Source of the DNA: Tildeniella torsiva UHER 1998/13D
GTDB lineage: Bacteria > Cyanobacteriota > Cyanobacteriia > Phormidesmidales > Phormidesmidaceae
Assembly: GCA_019358835.1 (NCBI GenBank)
Contig: JAHHIH010000022.1
Span: 41,075 to 105,074, forward strand
Direction of reading: 5' to 3'
Length of the DNA: 64,000 nucleotides
This document shows positions 46,810-56,592 of this stretch, piece after piece. The notes below the pieces were generated by a model. It did not search any database. It was given only the letters and a program-made list of their open reading frames with translations, and was not told the origin of the DNA. Both the position numbers and the translations under genes were made by a program. Each line of letters starts with the position of its first letter. The first letter of the stretch is position 1.

Positions 46810-47795
46810 GCAAACTGAATGCGATCGATCACCTCGCGCAGCGTCTGGGCCGAGTGCTGAAGTAAGTCTTCCTCATGGGGGCTGAGCGATATGTTTAACC
46901 GACGGCTCACCCCCGAGCGACCCACCACCGCTGGCATACTCAGGCACAGATCTTGAACGCCGAAAATTTCGTCAACCACGCAGCTCACCGTCAACACCCG
47001 ATTTTGGTCGCGCACAATTGACTGCACGATCTGGGTTACCGCCAGCCCTACGGCATAGTTGGTGTAGCCCTTGCGGCGAATGATTTCGTAGGCCGCGTTT
47101 TTGGTCTGCTGAAAGATCTCGTCCATCGCCTGGCGATCGCCAGCCCCCATGCCTTCGTAGTAGAGGGGAGCACCGTAAACATTGGCGTGGCTCCAAAAGG
47201 GCACCTCGCTATCACCGTGTTCGCCAATAATGTAAGCATGCAGGCTGCGGGGGTCGATGCCCAGGCGACGCGATAGCAAATACCGAAATCGTCCCGTATC
47301 GAGCACTGTCCCTGACCCAAACACCCGAGCTTTGGGCAGACCCGATAGCTTCCAAGCGGCGTAGGTGAGTACGTCAACTGGGTTAGACACCAGCAGCAAA
47401 ATGGCCTCAGGGCAGTGGGCCACAATATCGGGTATCAGTTTTTTGAGAATTTCGACGTTTTTTTGTACCAAATCCAGGCGGGTTTCGCCCTCTTTTTGGG
47501 CGGCTCCGGCAGTAATCACCACCACATCGGCCCCGGCGGCATCGGCCATAGTGCCCGCCTTAATCACCGTCGGCGCCACAAACGACATGCCCTGTTCTAG
47601 ATCCATCACCTCGCCAATCAGCTTGTCCTGGTTGATATCCACCAGCACCATTTCATCCAGCACGTTTTGGATCATCATGGCGTAGGCGCAAGCTAGGCCC
47701 ACCTGCCCGGCCCCAACGATGACTCCCTTGAGGGGACGCAGCGGGTCAGAAGGCAAATCGATCAGCGGATTGGGGGTAAAAAGGCTATCAAACAT
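46806..47795 (-). CDS. ldh: L-lactate dehydrogenase
   Basis: A 329-residue LDH/MDH-family protein. The NAD-binding GAGQVGLA, the loop [14 protein letters not shown] and the catalytic IGEHGDSE are present. The specificity residue (position 102 numbering) is Gln, which marks lactate rather than malate dehydrogenase (Arg). It interconverts pyruvate and L-lactate. The N-terminus has an extra 20 residues before the Rossmann fold. Confidence 0.9.
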   Translation of the reverse strand: MFDSLFTPNPLIDLPSDPLRPLKGVIVGAGQVGLACAYAMMIQNVLDEMVLVDINQDKLIGEVMDLEQGMSFVAPTVIKAGTMADAAGADVVVITAGAAQKEGETRLDLVQKNVEILKKLIPDIVAHCPEAILLLVSNPVDVLTYAAWKLSGLPKARVFGSGTVLDTGRFRYLLSRRLGIDPRSLHAYIIGEHGDSEVPFWSHANVYGAPLYYEGMGAGDRQAMDEIFQQTKNAAYEIIRRKGYTNYAVGLAVTQIVQSIVRDQNRVLTVSCVVDEIFGVQDLCLSMPAVVGRSGVSRRLNISLSPHEEDLLQHSAQTLREVIDRIQFA

Positions 47796-47907
47796 AGGAC
47801 ATCCTGGTTTACGGGGCCAATGCCTTTAATAAACCACGGTCTCGTCGGATTGTCCTATCGTTGGCACTGCAACCCACCAGGGGCAGCCCTTTAGAACGGC
47901 ATGGACG

Positions 47908-48678
47908 TTACAGTGCCGCCTGCTCTTGCCGACTACTGACCAGGCTCTCTAACCGAGCCTTCAGATCTTTAGTTAGCTCAGCAGCCCCGGCCTTCAGCGC
48001 CTCAGGCGACTCGTCGCCATTGAGGTAGGCTTTTACCGGCAGCGGTGCACCAATGTGAATTTTGGCCGGACTGCGCCAGCCTGGGTAGGGCGCGCCGTAG
48101 TAAATGTCTACCGGCAGCACCTGCACCCCTAGACCAGCTTTAGCGGCCTCGGCCTGCACCGCCAGCCTAGCCAGCCCTGGCTTCAGGCCATGAATTCGGT
48201 CTTCCCTGCGAATGCCCCCCTCGGGGTAAATCACCAGCATTTCGCCCTCCAGCAGCAGCTCAATGCCGTGGCGCAGGCTCGCCACCGTGGGCCGCCGCAC
48301 GTTAACCGCAAAGCCCCCCAGACGACGAATAAACCACCCCTGGATGCCCTTGACCTCGTCAGCGGTGACCATGAAGCGCAGGTCGCGCCCTGTAATGGCC
48401 CGTCCAGTGGCGTAGGGCAGCAGGATCGAATCCCAGCGGGCTCGGTGGGTAGGGGCCAGGATTACTGGGCCAGCGGTGGGCACGTGGTGCTGGCCTGTAA
48501 TAGTAATGGGGCCAAAGTAAGCGGGCACCACCAGATGCCGACCCAGAAAATAGGCCAGGGGGGTCAACACGGGCGAACAGCGGGACTGGGAAGGCACAAC
48601 CGCCCCACCCTTAACCAATGCAGCAGACGATTCAGGAAGCTCAGAGGATTTCATAGGAAGGCGTAATGCAGGAGCCAT
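47908..48678 (-). CDS. plsC: 1-acyl-sn-glycerol-3-phosphate acyltransferase
   Basis: A 256-residue PlsC-family acyltransferase, the second acylation step of phospholipid synthesis. The catalytic Hx4D is in THRARWDSI, and the glycerol-phosphate motif is YPEGGIRR. A cluster of hydrophobic residues near the N-terminus suggests membrane association. The start is uncertain between 48678 and an internal ATG at 48654. Confidence 0.86.
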   Translation of the reverse strand: MAPALRLPMKSSELPESSAALVKGGAVVPSQSRCSPVLTPLAYFLGRHLVVPAYFGPITITGQHHVPTAGPVILAPTHRARWDSILLPYATGRAITGRDLRFMVTADEVKGIQGWFIRRLGGFAVNVRRPTVASLRHGIELLLEGEMLVIYPEGGIRREDRIHGLKPGLARLAVQAEAAKAGLGVQVLPVDIYYGAPYPGWRSPAKIHIGAPLPVKAYLNGDESPEALKAGAAELTKDLKARLESLVSSRQEQAAL

Positions 48679-48833
48679 GATCAGCTAATCCTATAGTGCC
48701 GATACCAGGCTTTCCCAGTATGCCCGGCCCTGGCCCTTGTACAGCCCACAACCGGAAACAAAACAGGTTTAACCCTGGTCTATTGCCTTACCCTACAGCC
48801 CCTCCTGCGCGACGCAACCTGACTCAGGACAGT

Positions 48834-49367
48834 TCAGGCGGTGTCATGGTCAGATGAGGTGCGGCGATTTTCTCGGCGGCGCTGCTGAAACCACTGCTGA
48901 AGCTGCTGCCGACAGGGTTCGGCCAAAAAGCCGGGGATCACCGTCAGCCGATGGTTAGAACAGGGGCCATCGGGCAGGTTTAGCACCGATCGCACTGCTC
49001 CAGATTTGGGGTCGTGGGCACCGTACACCAGCAGCCCCAGACGGCTCAGAATAATCGCCCCAGCACACATCGGGCAGGGTTCGAGGGTGACGTAGAGGGT
49101 GCACTCATTGAGATGCCAGTTGCCCAACTGGCGCGCGGCCTCCCGTAGGGCAAGCACTTCGGCGTGGGCGGTGGGGTCTTGATCTTGCTCCCGCCGGTTA
49201 CCTGCCTCGGCCAGCACTAAATCGCCGGGGCCAACCACCACAGCCCCCACTGGCACATCTCCTGCAGCGCCTGCGACCTCAGCCAGCTCTAGCGCCCGCC
49301 GCATCCAGTGGTGATGGCGTAGAGCAGTCTCATCCTCCAGGTCGAGGGAGGGCAAATCGTAGGGCAT
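48834..49367 (-). CDS. tadA: tRNA adenosine(34) deaminase TadA
   Basis: A 177-residue zinc deaminase that converts the wobble adenosine of tRNA-Arg(ACG) to inosine. The zinc/catalytic motifs HAE (DPTAHAEVLAL) and PCxxC (EPCPMCAGAI) are intact. The ATG at 49367 is used; an in-frame TTG at 49391 is less likely. The C-terminal tail (residues 150-177) is very polar and basic. Confidence 0.92.
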   Translation of the reverse strand: MPYDLPSLDLEDETALRHHHWMRRALELAEVAGAAGDVPVGAVVVGPGDLVLAEAGNRREQDQDPTAHAEVLALREAARQLGNWHLNECTLYVTLEPCPMCAGAIILSRLGLLVYGAHDPKSGAVRSVLNLPDGPCSNHRLTVIPGFLAEPCRQQLQQWFQQRRRENRRTSSDHDTA

Positions 49368-49499
49368 ATGCAGGTCAGTCAAGCAACCCAAACAAGCTTC
49401 AGCTTACCCATAGTCGATCAGCGTGGAGCAACAGATTCTTCAGGTATGGCGATCGCCTACTTGGCATGACCAATGGGGCGATCGCTACATCCTGCCCCA

Positions 49500-49543
49500 A
49501 AACATCCCCCTCTGAAACCTAAGGCCGTCAGAGGGGGATGTTT
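49500..49543 (-). terminator. Perfect 16-bp hairpin, probable terminator of the 49627 gene
   Basis: AAACATCCCCCTCTGA pairs exactly with TCAGAGGGGGATGTTT around a 12-base loop. Read on the minus strand, TTTTGG follows the 3' arm, downstream of the minus-strand gene at 49627. Confidence 0.8.
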
Positions 49544-49626
49544 AGACGCAACACAGTCTATGGCTTTTGGATTCTGTGCCCAAGCTGGATTCAAAGACCA
49601 GATATGGAGACCGTTTGAACCAGACT

Positions 49627-49944
49627 TCAAATGTAGGCCGAAATATCTTCGCCGCACTCGTCGGCTAGATAGCACAGGGCTCGAAACCGCAGCTCGACCA
49701 GTTCGTTGTAGATGGGGTTGAGCTTACACAGGGGCGGAATGTGAGCAACCGAGCGCCCTAACAATACGATGTCGCGCTCAAAGGGGCACTGGGCGGGGAT
49801 CAGCTCTGCCACTTTGCGGGCGCGGCGAGGAGTCTCTACCCGCAGGTGGCTAACCCACTGACGCAGCGGGCGAAACAGGTCTAGGGGAAGGGTTTGGCCC
49901 GCTGTGCGCAGCCCCTGACGGAGAGAAGATAGAAAGCGTTTCAT
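49627..49944 (-). CDS. Mo-dependent nitrogenase C-terminal domain-like protein
   Basis: A 105-residue protein with AQCPFERDI, a central IPPLCKLNPIYNEL and a C-terminal LRFRALCYLADECGEDISAY. This is the pattern of the PF06967-type 'Mo-dependent nitrogenase C-terminal' domain, a short cyanobacterial protein family whose name does not prove a nitrogenase role. No nif genes are nearby. It ends before a perfect hairpin terminator. Confidence 0.8.
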   Translation of the reverse strand: MKRFLSSLRQGLRTAGQTLPLDLFRPLRQWVSHLRVETPRRARKVAELIPAQCPFERDIVLLGRSVAHIPPLCKLNPIYNELVELRFRALCYLADECGEDISAYI

Positions 49945-50430
49945 GGTTAAACCTCTCGCAAGTCCAACAGTTGAGACTGTCTGAGAAACGGACGAGCATT
50001 GAGCCGGACTTGGTATGGAAACTCAATACCCGATGGAGCGAACACAAATACAACTTAGACGTTGGTGAGCCTTTTGCTTAAGCTAAAGAATTCCCTTAGG
50101 TATCGGGTAAAGCATCAACAAAGCTCGGTGGATTTCAGCTAAAGCTCCAGTAAAGAGCAACTTCAATAGGGCCAAGGTTAATTCCGGAAAGGTCTGTTAT
50201 ATATGAGCTTTAGGCCAATACAAGAGGAAATTCAGCGAAATAATATCGAGTAGTTTTACTGAATCGGCCTGTACTTAATTATTTCGAACGGAAGCAGTTT
50301 TTGCGTGAATGCCATGACAGTTTTGCAACTGGGTTATACGGCTCGTCAGTCTTACTCAGATAGCCATTTTTCTGTATAGAACACTACCTAATCTGATACC
50401 ATCGGCGGTGGACTTTTAAGGCAATAGGCT
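49945..50430. other. Intergenic region, 486 bases
   Basis: An AT-rich gap between divergent genes (49627 minus, 50431 plus), presumably holding both promoters. I see no supported RNA gene or ORF in it. Confidence 0.5.
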
Positions 50431-50700
50431 ATGGCTAAATATGTGATGTGGGGCAGCTACTGCGAAGACGTGCTCGAACGGCGCACTCCCTTTCGAGAGG
50501 CCCATCTCCAGGGGTTGCAGCAGCAAAAAGATAATGGCCTACTCGTGGCCCTAGGCCCGACCACCGACAACACTCGGGTATTTGGCATTTACGAGGCCGA
50601 CAGCGAGGCGACGGTGCGGCAGCTGGTAGAGGGCGACCCCTACTGGCAAAACGGTGTTTGGACCGAGTATGAGGTCTATGCCTGGAACCAGGTGTTTTGA
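50431..50700 (+). CDS. YciI family protein
   Basis: An 89-residue ferredoxin-like small protein of the YciI family. It begins MAKYVMWGSYCED and has the family His in EAHLQGL, a central LLVALGPTTD and the closing DPYWQNGVW. YciI-type proteins have a conserved His/Asp pair and unclear chemistry. Single gene. Confidence 0.85.
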   Translation: MAKYVMWGSYCEDVLERRTPFREAHLQGLQQQKDNGLLVALGPTTDNTRVFGIYEADSEATVRQLVEGDPYWQNGVWTEYEVYAWNQVF

Positions 50701-50798
50701 ACCGGCTAGAGGTTTTCAATTGCTCTGGCTACATTGACGGTCGTTTCCCATTAAAATGACCACGTTCGAGTTCATCACTCGGGGTATAGTTCCCCGTA

Positions 50799-51719
50799 GT
50801 GTCGTTCAGTAGAGGTGCCGTGGCTAAGTTAGCTCCTACCCAAATCGAGCAGCTCAAGAGCATCGGGGCGTATCTGCGCCAGGTGCGTCAAGAGCAGGGG
50901 TTGGCCATCGACATGCTGGCTAACCAGATTTTTATCCGCCCGGCCCTGTTAAAGGCGCTGGAGGCAGGGAACGATGCTGAGCTACCTGAGCCGGTGTTTA
51001 TTCAGGGGTTTATCCGTCGCTATGCAGAAGCCCTGGGGCTCGACGGTCAGGCCATTTCCCAAGAATTTCGGGTGACGCCGGTCAATGTGCTGCCCACCCC
51101 TGAGCTAATCGAACGGGCCGACACCAATGGCACCGCCAAGCCCGAACCTCGTCCAACCCCTCAGATGGTCAATCAGGGCGATCGCACCCCCTCGACGGCA
51201 AAAGTTCGCTCAGAAAATCGCTTGTCGCTGCCGCTAGTACTGGGCCTAGCCGCCCTGGCGGCGGTTTTGGGGCTGGGGGCCTGGGCTCTATTTAGCCGCA
51301 GCAACGAACCGTCTCGCGCCAACAATGACGATTCGGCGGCGGAGACAATCCCTGAAACGCCGAGTACTGATGCCGAAGCCCCGGAACCAGCGGAGACTGC
51401 TCCTGAGGAACCTCCGGAGACCGAAGATGAAGAGACTAGTGCCCCCCTAGAAGCGCCTGTGGTGGTCAGCGCCAACCTGAGTGAACGCGCCTGGCTGAGC
51501 GTCGTAGCCGACGGCGAGAATGTCTACGAAGGCGTCGCCGAGAGCGGTTTTGAAGAAACCTGGACAGCCCAAACCAGCTTGACCTTTAGGACGGGGAACG
51601 CAGGCGGAGTAGAGTTGTCGGTCAATGGCGATCGCGCCATCGTCATGGGCGACTCGGGAGTAGTTAGAACCCTAACCGTGACCCCAGAGTCTGGGGTAGA
51701 GAGCGTTGAGTCGCCTTAG
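50799..51719 (+). CDS. RodZ-like helix-turn-helix membrane protein
   Basis: A 306-residue protein. The N-terminal HTH of RodZ type (LRQVRQEQGLAIDMLANQIF, FIQGFIRRYAEALGL) leads through a linker to one transmembrane helix around residue 145-165, then an acidic/Pro-rich periplasmic linker and a C-terminal DUF4115-like beta domain (SERAWLSVVADGENVYEG, SVNGDRA). In other bacteria this architecture supports MreB-dependent cell shape. The start is a GTG; another GTG at 50820 is possible. Confidence 0.85.
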   Translation: MSFSRGAVAKLAPTQIEQLKSIGAYLRQVRQEQGLAIDMLANQIFIRPALLKALEAGNDAELPEPVFIQGFIRRYAEALGLDGQAISQEFRVTPVNVLPTPELIERADTNGTAKPEPRPTPQMVNQGDRTPSTAKVRSENRLSLPLVLGLAALAAVLGLGAWALFSRSNEPSRANNDDSAAETIPETPSTDAEAPEPAETAPEEPPETEDEETSAPLEAPVVVSANLSERAWLSVVADGENVYEGVAESGFEETWTAQTSLTFRTGNAGGVELSVNGDRAIVMGDSGVVRTLTVTPESGVESVESP

Positions 51720-51797
51720 CCTAGGCTGCCATCACAAGCTGACTAAATCATGGGCTTACAATAGAAGCGATCGCCCTACTGCTCATTTGCCCAACCT

Positions 51798-52580
51798 ATG
51801 ACACCGCCCACCGAGCTTGAGACTGCCACCACCGAGACGGCTATCCTTAACGGTGGTGCCGCCGACCTCGACGACGTGCCCTACGATGTCGAGATGTCAC
51901 TGTTTGACCACCTGGAAGAGCTGCGGCAGCGCATACTCTACAGCCTGATTGCCGTGGTGCTGGCCATTGTGGCCTGCTTTTGGCAGGTGAAGCCCATCGT
52001 CAGTCTGCTGGAGGTGCCAGCCCAGGGGGTGAAGTTTTTGCAGCTGTCGCCGGGGGAGTACTTTTTTGTCTCCTTTAAGGTGGCGGGCTACAGCGGCCTG
52101 GTGGCAGCTAGCCCGTTCATTCTCTACCAGATCGTGCTGTTTGTGCTGCCGGGGCTTACCCGGCGGGAGCGGCGACTTGTGGGGCCGCTGGTGCTGGGGT
52201 CGAGCGTGCTATTTTTTGCCGGGCTGCTGTTTGCCTACGTGGCGCTGATTCCGGCGGCGCTGAACTTTTTTATCAGCTATGGGGCTGATGTGGTCGAGCA
52301 GCTATGGTCAATCGATCGCTACTTTGAGTTTGTGCTGCTGCTGCTGTTTAGTACCGGACTGGCCTTTCAGATTCCGATTTTGCAAATGCTGCTGGGGCTG
52401 CTGGGCATTGTTAACTCTGACCAAATGGTGAAGGGCTGGCGCTACGTGCTGCTAGGGGCGGCGGTGCTGGGGGCGGTGCTGACCCCTTCGACTGACCCAG
52501 TGACCCAGAGTCTGCTGGCCGGGGCGGTGCTGTTTCTCTACTTTGGCGGCATTGGTCTAGTAAAGGCGATCGGGCGCTAG
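51798..52580 (+). CDS. tatC: Sec-independent protein translocase TatC
   Basis: A 260-residue polytopic protein that begins with the typical [17 protein letters not shown] and has six predicted transmembrane helices. TatC recognises twin-arginine signal peptides and, with TatA/B, exports folded proteins across the thylakoid or plasma membrane. The acidic N-terminal extension of about 30 residues is cytoplasmic. No tatA is adjacent. Confidence 0.94.
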   Translation: MTPPTELETATTETAILNGGAADLDDVPYDVEMSLFDHLEELRQRILYSLIAVVLAIVACFWQVKPIVSLLEVPAQGVKFLQLSPGEYFFVSFKVAGYSGLVAASPFILYQIVLFVLPGLTRRERRLVGPLVLGSSVLFFAGLLFAYVALIPAALNFFISYGADVVEQLWSIDRYFEFVLLLLFSTGLAFQIPILQMLLGLLGIVNSDQMVKGWRYVLLGAAVLGAVLTPSTDPVTQSLLAGAVLFLYFGGIGLVKAIGR

Positions 52581-52622
52581 GGATGGATGGGTAGGGGGTG
52601 CATGGGTGAGGAGTGGATTGGG
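52581..52622. repeat. Low-complexity G-rich tract after tatC
   Basis: GATGGATGGGTAGGGGGTG-type words directly after the tatC stop; complement of the CACC/TACC tracts elsewhere in the window. Confidence 0.55.
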
Positions 52623-52733
52623 TGAGCCTACGACAATACGCTGGACAAACTTCAGGCTCTAGCTTTCAGTCGATTCCCTTTTCGAGAATTTTCAGGTTAG
52701 GATCAAGCCGTCGCTACGGACTGGCTATACCCA

Positions 52734-52952
52734 ATGTTTTTAGACGAGCTCACTCCCTTTGTGCAAGAGTTAACGGCTCACCCTGTGGCGTTTTTGGGCG
52801 GGCTGGCCTCGGGCCTGCTGCGGCTCAGTCTATCGGATGACCCGGTGAAAAGCTGGCTGCAAAACCAGGGGGTCATGCCTACGGGTGGAGGCAGTGGCAC
52901 GACCTGGGGCAGCGATCGCAACGGCGGCCCCCAAAGTATTTCAATTGATTAG
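52734..52952 (+). CDS. Hypothetical protein, 72 residues
   Basis: A short protein MFLDELTPFVQELTAHPVAF, then GLASGLLRLSLSDDPVKSWL and a Gly/Ser-rich acidic tail. A weak amphipathic-to-hydrophobic helix is predicted in the middle. It looks like a small protein family of cyanobacteria with an SDDPVKSWL core. Function unknown; a gene rather than noise is supported by its codon use. Confidence 0.6.
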   Translation: MFLDELTPFVQELTAHPVAFLGGLASGLLRLSLSDDPVKSWLQNQGVMPTGGGSGTTWGSDRNGGPQSISID

Positions 52953-53032
52953 GTTAGATGCACGCTGATAGATGCACGCTGAACTAGCGTTAGTCTCGAC
53001 TCTTTGACAGGGTTGAGGGCAAAGTTCTATCG

Positions 53033-53743
53033 TTACACCCAACTTTGCTGGGGCAGCAGCTCCTCGGCCCAGCAATTTACTCGCTGAACTAGCGACTGGA
53101 GCTGAGCGCTCGCTTGATGGGTTGCTGCTGATGCTAAGGTGCGGCGGTAGTCGGCGAGCGCGCAGTTCCAGTCGCCGCGCAGATGGTAGGTGCGGCCTCG
53201 CTCGGCGTAGATAAACTCCGGCAGTTGGTGAAACATCAAAGCTTCTTCAAAACAGTCCAAGGCGCGATCGAAGTCGCCCATCTGCCTTAGGGTAGCCCCC
53301 AGATTAATGCGAGCGCGGCTGTTGAAGGGGTTGAGGTCTACGGCCTGTTCATAGTCGTCGAGGGCGGCGGGCAGATTGCCCAGGGCCGCGTGGCACATGG
53401 CCCGATTATTGTAGGCCTGGTCGAGGTCTGGGTTGAGGGTAACGGCGCGATCGCAGTCGGCCAAAGCCATCTGCGGTTGGCCCAGCCATAGGTGCACCAG
53501 ACCCCGATTGCTGTAGTACATCGCCCGCTGGGGATGCCGCTCGACAAGCTGATCAAGCAGCGTTAGGGCCTCAGAATACTGCTGCCGGCTGACTGCCGCC
53601 GCCGCTAACCGACTCAGGGTATCGTCGTCAGTGGTGTAAGCTCCGGTCACCGAAGAATGGGTAGCGGCTGAGGTGCTAGGGCTGGCCTGGGTCTGCCGGG
53701 GAAGCGTGCAAACCAAAGGCTGCTGTGATCGGTAGATGTGCAT
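53033..53743 (-). CDS. Tetratricopeptide repeat protein
   Basis: A 236-residue protein with tandem TPR units: ALTLLDQLVERHPQRAMYYS, GLVHLWLGQPQMALADCDRA, AMCHAALGNLPAALDDYEQA, GATLRQMGDFDRALDCFEEA. About four to five repeats form a helical scaffold for protein-protein contact. The N-terminal 50 residues are a Ser/Thr-rich linker. The partner is unknown. Confidence 0.85.
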   Translation of the reverse strand: MHIYRSQQPLVCTLPRQTQASPSTSAATHSSVTGAYTTDDDTLSRLAAAAVSRQQYSEALTLLDQLVERHPQRAMYYSNRGLVHLWLGQPQMALADCDRAVTLNPDLDQAYNNRAMCHAALGNLPAALDDYEQAVDLNPFNSRARINLGATLRQMGDFDRALDCFEEALMFHQLPEFIYAERGRTYHLRGDWNCALADYRRTLASAATHQASAQLQSLVQRVNCWAEELLPQQSWV

Positions 53744-54165
53744 GGTTGTAGTCCTGTCGTGTGCTCATAAACCGTGAAACCAATCCAGCGGGATTGCAGG
53801 AGTTGGAAACCCCTAGACCCGTATCGTCTAAGCAGGAACTGTCTATAGAGTCCCATCTTGGTTGCCACGGTCTAGACAGACCTGTGGCAGTTATCGAGCT
53901 GGCTAAAGCCACATGCAAGGGCCGACTGGTTAACCAGGGCATGCGTTTGACCGTTAACCTGACTGATGCCGCTATGGTCGCATCTCCGCTTCGAGGCCTA
54001 AACCGAAAAAAAACGGAGGTTAAAACCGCTTTTTGGCGGCCTACCCCCGTTTAGGCGCATAACCTAAGGGAATATACGCAGAATCTCTATGTATTTTCTT
54101 GTGCTTAAGTGAGGCTTTCGTAACCACCTGAGTATTTATTGGGCATTCGACGGCTTGAGCAATGC
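53744..54165. other. Intergenic region, 422 bases
   Basis: Between the TPR and pcrA genes, both minus strand. A 97-residue plus-strand frame at 53761 has no ribosome site or family resemblance. Near 54010-54050 short stems (for example CCGC..GCGG around TTTTT) could end the TPR-region transcripts, but no clean terminator is visible. Confidence 0.45.
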
Positions 54166-56520
54166 CTACTCGGCCCGCTGCAGCGCCGAGATCTTGGGGT
54201 CAATGATCTTGCGACCCTGCCCAGGAAAGTTAATCGCCAGGCAAATCTTGTTGCCTGCCCCAAAAATGTGGGTGACTTCTCCGGCCCCGTAGGCCTTATG
54301 CACCACAACATCCCCCACAGTCCAATCTGACTCGTGGGCCCCGCTACCGGGTTTAGCAGCGGCCTCACTGCGGTTGCGGGCTTCGCGGATGGGAGTGCTC
54401 CACTTTTGGGGCAGGCCCGTGGTGCTGTTGCCGGTGACGAGATCAAGGGGTAGCTCGCTCAAAAACAGCGAGGGGCTGGCGGGTTCGCGGCTGCCGTAGA
54501 GGCGGCGGGCGCGGGCGTGGGAGATGAACAAGCGCTCCCTAGCGCGGGTAATGCCGACATAGCAGAGGCGGCGCTCTTCTTCGGTGGCAGCGGGGTCTTC
54601 AAGGGAGCGGTGGTTGGGAAAAAGGCCCTGCTCTAGGCCGACGAGAAACACTACGGGAAACTCCAACCCCTTTGAGGAGTGCAGAGTCATCAGCGACACC
54701 GCATTTTTGCCATCTTTGTTGTCATCCATGTCGGAGGCCAGGGAGGCATTGGACAAAAAGCCTAACAGCGATGGATCGTCTACGTTTTCTTCTTCAAATT
54801 GCAGAGCGGCGTTGTAAAGCTCCTGCACGTTGCCAAAGCGATCGTCGGCTTCGTCGGTGCCTTCGGCCTTGAGGGCCGCCAGGTAGCCGCTGTCTTCGAG
54901 CACCCCCTGAATGATGTCAGACCCCTTTTGGCTGTCCATATCCTGGCGGTACTTTTTGATCAGCTCGGCGAACTCCAGCACGCCCTTGGCCGATCGCCCT
55001 GCCAGGGTCTTCACCGAGGTGTCATCGGCGAGAATCTCCCACAGGGGAATGCCGCCCAGGGTCTGGGTGGCCTGTTCTAACTTATCGATGGTGCCCTTGC
55101 CGACGCCGCGCCGGGGCACGTTGATCACCCGCTTGAGGCTGACGGTGTCGAAGGGGTTGGCGATCGCCCTTAAATACGCCAGCACGTCTTTGATCTCGCG
55201 GCGATCATAGAACCTGAGCCCCCCCACCACCTGGTAGGGAATGCTGTAGCGGGTCAGTACTTCCTCAAAGGCGCGGGATTGGGCGTTGGTGCGGTAGAGA
55301 ATGGCAAAGGCGCCCCAGTTCAGCTCGGGGTGCTGGGTTTCGAGGTTGCGAATCTGGCTGACCACAAAGTCAGCCTCGGCGGTTTCATCCTCGGCCCGGT
55401 AGACGTAGATGCTTTCGCCCTCGCCTCGGGTGGCCCGCAGCACCTTGTCGATGCGCTCGGTGTTGTTTTCGATCAGGTGGTTGGCGACTTCGAGGATGTT
55501 GGAGGTGGAGCGGTAGTTTTCCTCCAGCTTGACCATGCTGCGGGTGTCGTCGTCGGGCAGACCGTCGCCAAAATCATCCTGAAAGTTCATCAGAATGGTG
55601 AAATCGGCGGCGCGGAAAGAATAGATGCTTTGATCTGCATCACCAACCACAAAAACAGATCGGTGATTCCAGTCTTTATAGGTACCAATCGATTCCCCAT
55701 TGGTGGCCAGTAGGCGAATCAGGTCGTACTGGGTGCGGTTGGTGTCCTGGTACTCATCCACCAAGATGTGGCGAAAGCGCTTGTGCCAGTAGGCCAGCAC
55801 CTGCTCATTTTGCTGAAACAGATGCACCGGCATCAGAATGAGATCGTCAAAATCGAGGGCGTTGTTCTCCGCCAGCGCCTTTTGGTAGTGGCGGTAGACA
55901 TCGGCGATCACCCGGCCCCGGTAGTTGGGCTGCTCTTTTTCGAGTTCGTCGGGGGTAAGGTTTTGGTTTTTGGCGTTGCTGATGGCAAAGCGTACCGAGC
56001 GGGGGTTGAACTTTTTATCGTCCAGATTCAGGGTTTGGGTGACGATGGTTTTGGCCACCCCCTGAGCGTCGGATTCGTCAAAAATAGAGAAATTCTTCGT
56101 CCAGCGGTACCCGGCGGGGTGCTGATACTTTTCAATATCGAATCGCAGAATGCGGGCGCACAGGGCGTGGAACGTGCCAATCCACAGATGCTTGGTGACG
56201 GTTTTATAGACCTGGGATCTGAGCTTGGTTTGCTCATACTGCGGCAGGCTAGAGAGCGATTTACCGTGACGGGCCTGGGCATCCTGCTCGGCAAACAGCA
56301 CCTCGATACGCTCTTTCATTTCCTTGGCGGCCTTATTGGTAAAGGTCACCGCCAAAATGTTGTCGGGGTCGGTTTTGTGGGTGAGCACCAGGTTGGCGAT
56401 GCGGTAGGTCAGCGCCCGAGTTTTGCCCGACCCCGCCCCCGCTACCACCAGCAGCGGGCCGCAGTAGTGCTCGACGGCCTGGCGTTGGGCGGGGTTGAGA
56501 AGGGCGAGAAAGTCAGTCAT
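54166..56520 (-). CDS. pcrA: DNA helicase PcrA (UvrD family)
   Basis: A 784-residue superfamily 1A helicase. The Walker A GAGSGKTRALTYRI, Q-motif LNPAQRQAVEHY, motif II (LVDEYQDTNRTQYDL), motif III (GDADQSIYSFRAAD), motif IV region, and motif V/VI (TLHSSKGLEFPVVF, CYVGITRARERL) are complete. The C-terminal region carries the PcrA/UvrD tudor-like segment. It unwinds DNA in repair and replication-fork rescue, moving 3' to 5'. Confidence 0.96.
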   Translation of the reverse strand: MTDFLALLNPAQRQAVEHYCGPLLVVAGAGSGKTRALTYRIANLVLTHKTDPDNILAVTFTNKAAKEMKERIEVLFAEQDAQARHGKSLSSLPQYEQTKLRSQVYKTVTKHLWIGTFHALCARILRFDIEKYQHPAGYRWTKNFSIFDESDAQGVAKTIVTQTLNLDDKKFNPRSVRFAISNAKNQNLTPDELEKEQPNYRGRVIADVYRHYQKALAENNALDFDDLILMPVHLFQQNEQVLAYWHKRFRHILVDEYQDTNRTQYDLIRLLATNGESIGTYKDWNHRSVFVVGDADQSIYSFRAADFTILMNFQDDFGDGLPDDDTRSMVKLEENYRSTSNILEVANHLIENNTERIDKVLRATRGEGESIYVYRAEDETAEADFVVSQIRNLETQHPELNWGAFAILYRTNAQSRAFEEVLTRYSIPYQVVGGLRFYDRREIKDVLAYLRAIANPFDTVSLKRVINVPRRGVGKGTIDKLEQATQTLGGIPLWEILADDTSVKTLAGRSAKGVLEFAELIKKYRQDMDSQKGSDIIQGVLEDSGYLAALKAEGTDEADDRFGNVQELYNAALQFEEENVDDPSLLGFLSNASLASDMDDNKDGKNAVSLMTLHSSKGLEFPVVFLVGLEQGLFPNHRSLEDPAATEEERRLCYVGITRARERLFISHARARRLYGSREPASPSLFLSELPLDLVTGNSTTGLPQKWSTPIREARNRSEAAAKPGSGAHESDWTVGDVVVHKAYGAGEVTHIFGAGNKICLAINFPGQGRKIIDPKISALQRAE

Positions 56521-56592
56521 CGGTAGCCGAGGGTTTTTGCCTATTTAGTATGACACTGGCCGAGGTGAAACGATGGGCCTAGGCCGCCTCCC

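Noticed and set aside
53761..54054. 97-residue plus-strand ORF in the 53744-54165 gap
   Set aside because: No ribosome site or family resemblance, and it runs over stem-like sequence.
55768..56526. 252-residue antisense ORF inside pcrA
   Set aside because: Shadow of pcrA; no recognisable domain.
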